64,000 nucleotides of DNA from contig CP084167.1 of assembly GCA_021513715.1 (NCBI GenBank), positions 2,741,174 to 2,805,173 of the forward strand. The letters run 5' to 3'. The first letter of the stretch is position 1, and each line of letters starts with the position of its first letter. Below are positions 57,978 through 64,000 of this stretch, piece by piece. The translations under genes were made by a program, and so were the position numbers. Below the pieces are notes generated by a model, which saw only the letters and a program-made list of their open reading frames with translations, had not been told where the DNA came from and did no database searches. This DNA is from Candidatus Heimdallarchaeum endolithica. Lineage in GTDB: Archaea; Asgardarchaeota; Heimdallarchaeia; Heimdallarchaeales; Heimdallarchaeaceae.

Positions 57978-59615
57978 GTGTTCTCAAGAATGAGTATGAA
58001 TCGAATTACTGCAAAAAAAGTTTTTTCTGTTTCATTATCTGATATTGAATGCATTTCTGACCAAGAAAAGATACTATCAAGTTACTCTCTTTACTTAATC
58101 GACGAATCAAAGATGGAAGGTGGAAAAAGTGATCTTCTCTTTTTTCCCAAAAGTGAAGATGAAGTAATTTCTATTATATCTAATCTTTATGAAAAGAGAA
58201 TTCCTTTTACTATACAAGGAGGGAGAACAGGTATTGTTGGTGGAGCAATTCCACTAACTGGGGCGCTAATTATCTTTGATCTTATGAATAATATTCTTGA
58301 TTTAGGTTTTGATGAGCAAAGGAAAAAATGGTTTGTTAAATTACAACCAGGGGTTACACTTGATGAACTTAATTCTTTTCTAAAATATAAAGATGTAAAG
58401 AAGCTTATGAATTACGATGAAAACTCTGATATACTGAAATCCCTCTTAAATCTCCAAAATAGAATTTATTATCCTGTTGACCCTACAGAAAGCTCCGCTA
58501 TGATTGGAGGGACTGTAGCAGCTAACGCTTCTGGAGCTAGAAGTTTCAAGTATGGAGCTACTAGAAATTGGGTGAAAAGGTTACATGTAGTTCTTCCAAA
58601 TGGTTATCTTCTAGATATTCCTCGTGGGAAGTATTTTGAAGAGAATAACGAGTTTATTATTATATGTGATGAAGAAGAGATACATATTCCTTTGCCTACC
58701 TATGAAATGCCTAAATGTAAAAATGCTGCAGGATATTATTATAAGAAAGGAATGGATCTTATAGATTTGTTTATAGGCTCAGAGGGAACTTTAGGTGTTA
58801 TTACAGAAATTGAACTATGGTTGGAAGATATGCCTTCTATCTTGGAAAATATTTTATTTTTCGATACAGAAGAAAGTGCAATTGATTTTGTTGTAAAATT
58901 GAGAGAAGATAAAAGGATTCACCCTGAATATATTGAATTTATGGATAAAAATTGTATAAATTTGCTGAGGCTTAATGAGAAGAAGTATCCTGAATTAAAT
59001 ATTAAGTCTATAAGAGATAGTGCTCAAGCTGCTATATCTTTTGGTATTCAATTTCAAGAGGATACATTGGAGCAGTTATTTGATGTTTTAGATGAGTTGA
59101 CCTTGAGTTGTAATAGTTCTTTGGATGACGGATGGTGTGCTGAAACAGAAAGTGAACAGATAATGTTTCACAAACTTAGACATGCAGTACCAGAAATAGT
59201 TAATTCGATTATCGCAAAAAGAAAAAATGATTATCCGATGTTACATAAACTAGGAACAGATATGGCTGTTAATAATCAACATTTTAAAGAGCTAATGAAC
59301 TATTATCATTCGCTTCTGAACAACAATAAATTGGAATATGCTATTTGGGGTCATATAGGGGATAATCATGTTCATGTTAATATTCTACCGAGAAACATGG
59401 ATGAACTCAAAATAGGCAAAGAGTTATACTTACAATTTGCTATGAAAGTAGTTAGCTTAAGAGGAACTGTTTCAGCAGAACATGGGATAGGAAAAATAAA
59501 GAAAGCGTATCTGAAATTGATGTTTGGGGATAAGGGAATAAAAGAAATGATCAGAGTAAAAAAGTCTATTGACAAGTATTGGTTATTAAATAAAGGTAAT
59601 ATGTTTGACAATTGA
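57978..59615 (+). CDS. FAD-linked oxidoreductase (GlcD / D-lactate dehydrogenase type)
   Basis: This is a 545-residue flavoprotein of the FAD_binding_4 plus FAD-oxidase C group. IQGGRTGIVGGAIP and PTESSAMIGGTVAANASGA bind FAD, and LFIGSEGTLGVITE closes that domain. GHIGDNHVHVNILP and AEHGIGKIKK are the substrate-side motifs. It oxidises a 2-hydroxy acid such as glycolate or D-lactate; the exact substrate is uncertain. No Fe-S or electron-acceptor partner gene is adjacent. Confidence 0.9.
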   Translation: MFSRMSMNRITAKKVFSVSLSDIECISDQEKILSSYSLYLIDESKMEGGKSDLLFFPKSEDEVISIISNLYEKRIPFTIQGGRTGIVGGAIPLTGALIIFDLMNNILDLGFDEQRKKWFVKLQPGVTLDELNSFLKYKDVKKLMNYDENSDILKSLLNLQNRIYYPVDPTESSAMIGGTVAANASGARSFKYGATRNWVKRLHVVLPNGYLLDIPRGKYFEENNEFIIICDEEEIHIPLPTYEMPKCKNAAGYYYKKGMDLIDLFIGSEGTLGVITEIELWLEDMPSILENILFFDTEESAIDFVVKLREDKRIHPEYIEFMDKNCINLLRLNEKKYPELNIKSIRDSAQAAISFGIQFQEDTLEQLFDVLDELTLSCNSSLDDGWCAETESEQIMFHKLRHAVPEIVNSIIAKRKNDYPMLHKLGTDMAVNNQHFKELMNYYHSLLNNNKLEYAIWGHIGDNHVHVNILPRNMDELKIGKELYLQFAMKVVSLRGTVSAEHGIGKIKKAYLKLMFGDKGIKEMIRVKKSIDKYWLLNKGNMFDN

Positions 59616-59869
59616 TTTTTTCTTTTTTCTAATTTCTTTGTTTATTTTTGTTATTTTTAATTCATTAGTTTTTTATACTAGTGAGAACAGATTAGTGTTT
59701 GAAGAGTTTTTATGTTAAAAAACCCCTTTTATTTTATCAATAACAATTTTATTGCTTCTTTTAAACACTAAAGTATTATCTGTTTCTATTTTTGATGTTG
59801 GAGTAATGGTTTTATTGAAGCAAGTTTTAAGAAAAAGAAAATAGGTCTTCTTCTTTTTTTCTAATAATA

Positions 59870-60391
59870 TTACTCTTTTTCTGGTTGTTTTTCTACTTCG
59901 TTTTTTTGTTTCTTTTTTGTTTTTACATAAAAGAATCTTAGAATAAGCAGTATTAATCCTGTAAAAAACATAATTGTTAAAATTAAATAGTCTGTTCGTA
60001 AGGACCAAAGACCAAAAAGTATACCTGTTTTTTTGCTAAAAGGATAAAAAAACATCATTTCAGGATAAATGATGGTGTCAAAAAAAATGTGTGAAACCAA
60101 AGCTATGAAACTTGATAAAAGAGAAATAAATGGATTATAAGCCTTGATATGGCTTTCTAATTTCAGTATTTTGTATGTCCCCCAACTTAATAAAGAAGTT
60201 GGTAGTAAAAAAACAAATACACCAAAAAAACTGTGCATTATTCCGTGTAGTTTTCCTACTCCAAATATGATGTAAACTATAGGTTCAAGATCTATTATTA
60301 CACAACCAATTAGTAAAGCAATAGGATCTAATAAGAAAAAAATACTCCAAAGAAATATAGCGAAACCAAAATGAAATGGGGTAAATGGCAT
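59870..60391 (-). CDS. Small membrane protein, YdjM/DUF4184-like metal-dependent hydrolase group
   Basis: This is a 173-residue integral membrane protein with about five helices. PFTPFHFGFA at the start, LHGIMHSF in the middle and SHIFFDTII later give the conserved His and Asp residues of the YdjM/DUF457-type group. The function of this group is poorly known. The tail is charged and Glu/Lys-rich. Confidence 0.7.
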   Translation of the reverse strand: MPFTPFHFGFAIFLWSIFFLLDPIALLIGCVIIDLEPIVYIIFGVGKLHGIMHSFFGVFVFLLPTSLLSWGTYKILKLESHIKAYNPFISLLSSFIALVSHIFFDTIIYPEMMFFYPFSKKTGILFGLWSLRTDYLILTIMFFTGLILLILRFFYVKTKKKQKNEVEKQPEKE

Positions 60392-60436
60392 AAGTTGTAA
60401 TTACTTTTATTATAAAAAAGCGTTTTTATCAATAAT

Positions 60437-61000
60437 TCAGAACTCTTTTTTTGGAAGTAAACTTTTAGTAAAAATGTTTAACTCTTTTCTTGATTTAATA
60501 ACAATAATCTTAGTGATTTTGCTTTTTTTTAGTTCTTGACATATTTCTTTGAATTTTTGCCTATTGAACTTTATACTCATTTTTGATAAGATAAAAAAGG
60601 CTGGTAAAAAGTTCTTCAATCCAACATCTTTTTCTTTTATTTCTTTTGGTAAAGGGGTAATACTTTTGCTCTTTATTTTTAGATTTCTAAATAACGTTCT
60701 AATAAAGATATTCAATATGCACTGTATTGCTGGGATTTTCAATATTATTGCAAGTTCTGCTTTTTCTAAAGCATAAGGTCTAATCTCTGAATAATTTCCA
60801 TCTAAAATCCATTTCTCTTGTTTTAGAATTGGCAGTATTTTTTCTTTAAGCTCCTCTTTTGAAGACTCTTGCCAACTTTTTTTCCAAAAGTAGTCATCAA
60901 TTGAATATTTTGGTATTGAGAGAATGGCTGAAAGTTTGGTAGCCAAAAAGGTTTTTCCTGAACCTGGTGCACCGTAAACTACTATTCGAGAATAAGACAT
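60437..61000 (-). CDS. P-loop kinase-like protein (FlaR / adenylate-kinase-like)
   Basis: In this 187-residue protein Walker A is GAPGSGKT at residues 10-17. IDDYFWKKSW and EKWILDGNYSEIRPYAL are typical of the small AAA_17/FlaR topology-modulation group of nucleotide-kinase-like proteins. The substrate is not known. It stands alone. Confidence 0.75.
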   Translation of the reverse strand: MSYSRIVVYGAPGSGKTFLATKLSAILSIPKYSIDDYFWKKSWQESSKEELKEKILPILKQEKWILDGNYSEIRPYALEKAELAIILKIPAIQCILNIFIRTLFRNLKIKSKSITPLPKEIKEKDVGLKNFLPAFFILSKMSIKFNRQKFKEICQELKKSKITKIIVIKSRKELNIFTKSLLPKKEF

Positions 61001-61114
61001 TGACCTTAAGATTTCTTTAATTATTATAAAGCTATTTTTATTTGAAAATCCCCACTTACCAAAAAACTAAAATTCTTTCTCTCGAAAGCGTTTTAAAACA
61101 AACTTGATTCGCAA

Positions 61115-61789
61115 ATGACTGCTGATAGACTATATGTTCCTCCTGCACAAAAAAAGATCTCCTCACAAGTAAGAAATTTCAGAGATTTGTCAAAATACTG
61201 TGAGGGTTATATAAAGCCAAGATTCATTTTTCGTTCATCTTCTCTTATTCCTTACCAAAATGATAGTCTCTATAAAAATCTAAAACTGTTGGATGTTAAT
61301 AGTATAATTGATCTGCGTTCTGAAATAGAATATTTGCGTGCTTCATACAATGATTGGTTCTTACGCGATATTCATCTTTATTGGGTTCATTTAGATATAT
61401 CTATGCCTGACGAAGTGTTAGAAAAACATAATTTAACTTCTTTGCCCTTCTATAAACAGTTTATTTGGTATATTTTGCATTATAATCAAAAGGAACTCAG
61501 ACGCATTTTTTCTGTTTTAGCTAATAAAAAAAATTATTCAATAGTTATTCATTGTCATGAAGGTAGAGATAGAACAGGAATTATAGCTGCACTGATTCTA
61601 CTATTATTAGATGTGCCAGAAGAAAATATTATTCAAGATTATTTGGCAAGTGATATGAAGACACAATATTCTGATTTAGAATTCTTATTAGCTCAAATTA
61701 CTGACTTTGGTGGAATAAGAGAATATTTGAAATCTATCTATGTTACAGAAGAAATGCAGTCTCAAATAAGAAGAATCCTTGCTCCTTAA
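61115..61789 (+). CDS. Tyrosine/dual-specificity phosphatase-like protein
   Basis: This is a 224-residue protein. HCHEGRDRTG holds the catalytic C147 and R153 (C-x5-R). NFRDLSKYCEG, FRSSSL and IIDLRSEIE match the Y_phosphatase3 (IphP) layout. It should remove phosphate from phosphotyrosine or a phosphoinositide. The target is unknown. Confidence 0.85.
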   Translation: MTADRLYVPPAQKKISSQVRNFRDLSKYCEGYIKPRFIFRSSSLIPYQNDSLYKNLKLLDVNSIIDLRSEIEYLRASYNDWFLRDIHLYWVHLDISMPDEVLEKHNLTSLPFYKQFIWYILHYNQKELRRIFSVLANKKNYSIVIHCHEGRDRTGIIAALILLLLDVPEENIIQDYLASDMKTQYSDLEFLLAQITDFGGIREYLKSIYVTEEMQSQIRRILAP

Positions 61790-61824
61790 TAATTTTCTAA
61801 CTTGTTTTTCATTTTGTCTTGAAA

Positions 61825-62460
61825 TTAAAATAATCCAAAATCATCTAAAATTTCTTTAACAGTTACTATATCCAGATTATAATACATCGCGATATCTTTG
61901 TTTTTTTGTCCTTTTAGTTTTTTTTCTATAATGTCTGCAAGATTGTCAATGTTTTTTGTTTTCCTTCTTACTGAGGATATGTTTATTCCTGAGTTTCTTA
62001 TTAATTTATTTAATGCTTTTTCTGTCATATTTAGAAATTTGGCTATATCTTGGGTGTCAAATCCTTTGTTTTTCATATATATGTATCTAGCAACATTCAA
62101 AATATCTCTTTCGTACTTTTTTAAAGTAAGATTTTCCTCTTCTAATGTCAATCTTACAGAGTAATGTGATACTCCTACTATTTCACTAATCTCATAAATA
62201 GATTTACCTTGTTTAAATAAGGTAATTATGCGTTTTTTTCTATTTTCATCATACTGATTTTTAGTTCTAATTGGAATATTATTATCCTTTAAAACTTTTG
62301 TAACAGTATGACGGTTGATTTTTAACCTGTCTGCAATTTTATAACTTGAAAGTCCCTGTAAATATAATTGTATTATCGATCTATTTCTTTCTGAAAGACT
62401 AGAAAGAAAACTCTGATTGATTTCCATTATTCCTTTATCTCCTTTCTTACTAAAATGCAA
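61825..62460 (-). CDS. Multi-helix-turn-helix DNA-binding protein
   Basis: This 211-residue protein is built from about four resolvase-like HTH units: GLSSYKIADRLKINRHTVTKVL, then SIYEISEIVGVSHYSVR, then TQDIAKFLNMTEKALNKL, then KNKDIAMYYNLDIVTVKEIL. No catalytic domain is present. It is probably a DNA-binding regulator or architectural protein. Confidence 0.7.
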   Translation of the reverse strand: MHFSKKGDKGIMEINQSFLSSLSERNRSIIQLYLQGLSSYKIADRLKINRHTVTKVLKDNNIPIRTKNQYDENRKKRIITLFKQGKSIYEISEIVGVSHYSVRLTLEEENLTLKKYERDILNVARYIYMKNKGFDTQDIAKFLNMTEKALNKLIRNSGINISSVRRKTKNIDNLADIIEKKLKGQKNKDIAMYYNLDIVTVKEILDDFGLF

Positions 62461-62695
62461 TCAAATCACCTTCAGAGTTTTCTTAATACATGAACTTTGA
62501 AAAGAAAAAGAATACTCGCTTTTTCTTCCCAGATTTACATTGTAATCCATATTTATTAAATTAATGTTTTATTTTTTGTTTCACTTGACTTTTTTAATTT
62601 CTGTTGAAACGCTATTGTCTCCTATTTCTATTAACGCCTTCTCATTATAAAAACATTTTGAACGGGATTCTTTTATTGCAAAAAAGTAAAAAAGC

Positions 62696-62705
62696 TTTAT
62701 ATATT
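62696..62705 (+). promoter_or_regulatory. TATA-like box for the small secreted protein
   Basis: TTTATATATT lies about 30 bp upstream of ATG 62730, preceded by an A-rich BRE-like stretch. This distance would give a nearly leaderless transcript, which is common in archaea. Confidence 0.45.
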
Positions 62706-62729
62706 CACTAACAATTAATATGTTTAGAA

Positions 62730-63224
62730 ATGAAAAAGAGTATAAAAATAGCTTTAGTCACCATTTTAGTTTTTTCAAGCATAATGATATTTCCCTATCT
62801 TAACTACTCTTCCCATGCATTTAATAGAAAAAATGTAAGTGAGGAAGACTATATTCAATTTAGTATAAATGGAGCAACATATGGCGATTTTGATGGTGAT
62901 GGAAATGAAGACGATATTGAGTGTTATATTGACATTCATTTTAATCCAGAAATAAACAGAAAAAAGGTTGAACTTTACGTTGAATTACATTTACCCAATG
63001 GTGATATTTTTATTTACAAAATAATGGTAAATACTTTTTTAACTGATGTGTCCTTGCATTTATTCTTTTATAATCATGCATATGTGTCCGGAGACTATAT
63101 AATTATTGCTCATATATTCTTAGCACAGTTAGGTAATTACTATACTAATTGTTATGTTGTTTTTGATCCTCCACGAGAAGAAGAACCTGATTCTGATCCT
63201 ATATTTGAATGCAAACTATGTTAA
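62730..63224 (+). CDS. Small secreted protein with calcium-loop motif
   Basis: This 164-residue protein has an N-terminal signal peptide (IALVTILVFSSIMIFPYL). A D-x-D-G-D-G-N-E-D-D loop typical of calcium binding is followed by beta strands. The C-terminus ends in C-K-L-C. I do not recognise the family. It may be exported to the surface like the stalked proteins of the window. Confidence 0.6.
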   Translation: MKKSIKIALVTILVFSSIMIFPYLNYSSHAFNRKNVSEEDYIQFSINGATYGDFDGDGNEDDIECYIDIHFNPEINRKKVELYVELHLPNGDIFIYKIMVNTFLTDVSLHLFFYNHAYVSGDYIIIAHIFLAQLGNYYTNCYVVFDPPREEEPDSDPIFECKLC

Positions 63225-63277
63225 GTTAATAATTCCTATTCACCTGAAGAAGAATGAAATGTGTTTGAGGTTTTTCA

Positions 63278-64000
63278 ATGAGTTCAATTCCTATTACTTA
63301 CCAAGATTATGAGATTTTACTTTTATTACAAAATGAACCTACAATTTCCTTTAATCAAATTGCTAAAAAATTAGGTGTTACTCCTCCAACTGCTAAAAAG
63401 AAAGTAGAAAGTTTAAAAATAAGGAATATTTACAGAGGAAAAGCTGTATTATATAAACCAGAAAGTCTTAATCTTACAAGGTACTTTTTTATTCTTTATA
63501 CTCCCTCTTTGGAATCTTTGCAACATTTGGAAGCAGCTTTAAAATATCATCCATACATCATTAGTAGAACAAGGTTTTATGGTTCCAGATTGGGTGTTTT
63601 TGCACAGTTTAATTATCCTAAAGAAAAAACTGAACTATTATTTGCTTTTGTTGATGCTTTAAAAAAGGAAGGATTTGTGAGTTCTTACCTTTATTATGAA
63701 TCCTTAGGTTCTCGTCGCACAATGCAGATTGATCTTGAGCGTCTATCTCTTTCTTCATTTAGGTGGACTTTTGATTGGGAAAAGTGTTACTCTAAATTAC
63801 TTACAATTAATCCTTCTCCTCTTCCTTCTCCTAGCCCTTCAGTATTAGATAAAATGAAACCTGTTGACTTTAAGATTCTAGAAATTCTTACAAGAGGTAA
63901 AATTCCAAAAAATGATGGTGGATTTGATTCAGAAATAACACAGAAAAAAATAAGTAATTATCTAAATATTGAGACAACTGAAATTTGGAGAAGGTATCAC
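63278..64000 (+). CDS. Lrp/AsnC-like transcriptional regulator, C-terminus cut by window edge
   Basis: ATG 63278 opens a frame of 241 codons that is still open at the right edge. The first part is an Lrp-like winged helix (LLLLQNEPTISFNQIAKKLGV) followed by an effector domain. Near residue 195 a second HTH-like segment starts (DFKILEILTRGK, ITQKKISNYLNIE). The tandem regulator layout is common in archaea. The ligand is unknown. Confidence 0.7.
   Translation, partial: MSSIPITYQDYEILLLLQNEPTISFNQIAKKLGVTPPTAKKKVESLKIRNIYRGKAVLYKPESLNLTRYFFILYTPSLESLQHLEAALKYHPYIISRTRFYGSRLGVFAQFNYPKEKTELLFAFVDALKKEGFVSSYLYYESLGSRRTMQIDLERLSLSSFRWTFDWEKCYSKLLTINPSPLPSPSPSVLDKMKPVDFKILEILTRGKIPKNDGGFDSEITQKKISNYLNIETTEIWRRYH

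Noticed and set aside
59715-60008. A 97-codon minus-strand open frame near the small membrane protein
   Set aside because: It overlaps the end of the membrane-protein gene in another frame and is Lys/Arg/Thr low-complexity.
1-64000. tRNA, rRNA or CRISPR arrays
   Set aside because: I read the gaps for TPsiC-like arms, rRNA cores and regular repeats and saw none. A tRNAscan or Rfam run could still find weak cases.

Overview
This is an AT-rich stretch of archaeal DNA, plausibly from an Asgard archaeon (inference; no rRNA or tRNA gene is visible). The archaeal signs are an Lrp-type regulator carrying a TRASH metal-sensing domain, UPF0175/PIN and HEPN/MNT toxin-antitoxin pairs, and TATA-like boxes close to start codons. 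There are also surface proteins with Thr-rich stalks ending in one membrane anchor. Two features have a eukaryote-like flavour: a beta-propeller protein fused to a Ras/Roc-type GTPase at the left edge, and a PARP-type zinc finger in a defence-like gene.

Region 1 (about 2.5-22.4 kb) looks like one large DNA-processing and anti-mobile-element island. It opens with a UvrD-type helicase overlapping a Cas4/AddB-like Fe-S nuclease. Next comes a TGT-fold transglycosylase without a PUA domain, closest in my judgement to DpdA, which puts 7-deazaguanines into DNA. A DNA methyltransferase and a PD-(D/E)XK protein then lie on the opposite strand, like a restriction-modification pair. A tightly overlapping operon follows: a 1588-residue DEAH helicase with a C-terminal four-Cys MZB/DUF1998-like domain (the DpdJ/DrmA/DruE architecture), a 308-residue unknown, a winged-helix protein, a 988-residue P-loop ATPase and a 225-residue helical protein. 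A 232-residue orphan and the PARP-finger protein close the set. I think this is the best candidate for an undescribed system: a Dpd-like or hybrid Dpd/DISARM/Druantia-like locus in an archaeon.

Region 2 (22.7-33 kb) is accessory DNA. It holds a small nuclease-like gene, a decayed integrase-type transposase, an SMC/Rad50-like ATPase with a 58-codon overlapping leader gene, an intact IS5-like element with inverted repeats, an AAA/DUF4143 ATPase, an unknown gene divergent from an antitoxin-PIN toxin pair, and an alpha/beta hydrolase. Behind the hydrolase is a membrane-protein gene broken by two in-frame TGA codons.

Region 3 (34-48.8 kb) is mostly cell-surface genes. Two paralogous family-5 solute-binding proteins appear circularly permuted. 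Around them are a stalked surface protein, an HD hydrolase, a HEPN/MNT toxin-antitoxin pair, a giant membrane-anchored subtilisin and a frameshifted S41-type peptidase.

Region 4 (49-64 kb) reads as ordinary chromosome. It has a PadR regulator with a heterodimeric ABC exporter, and a copper set (CopZ, CopA, Lrp-TRASH regulator). It also has a carbonic-anhydrase remnant, an FAD-linked oxidase, small membrane, kinase and phosphatase genes, a multi-HTH protein, a small secreted protein and a partial Lrp-like regulator at the right edge.
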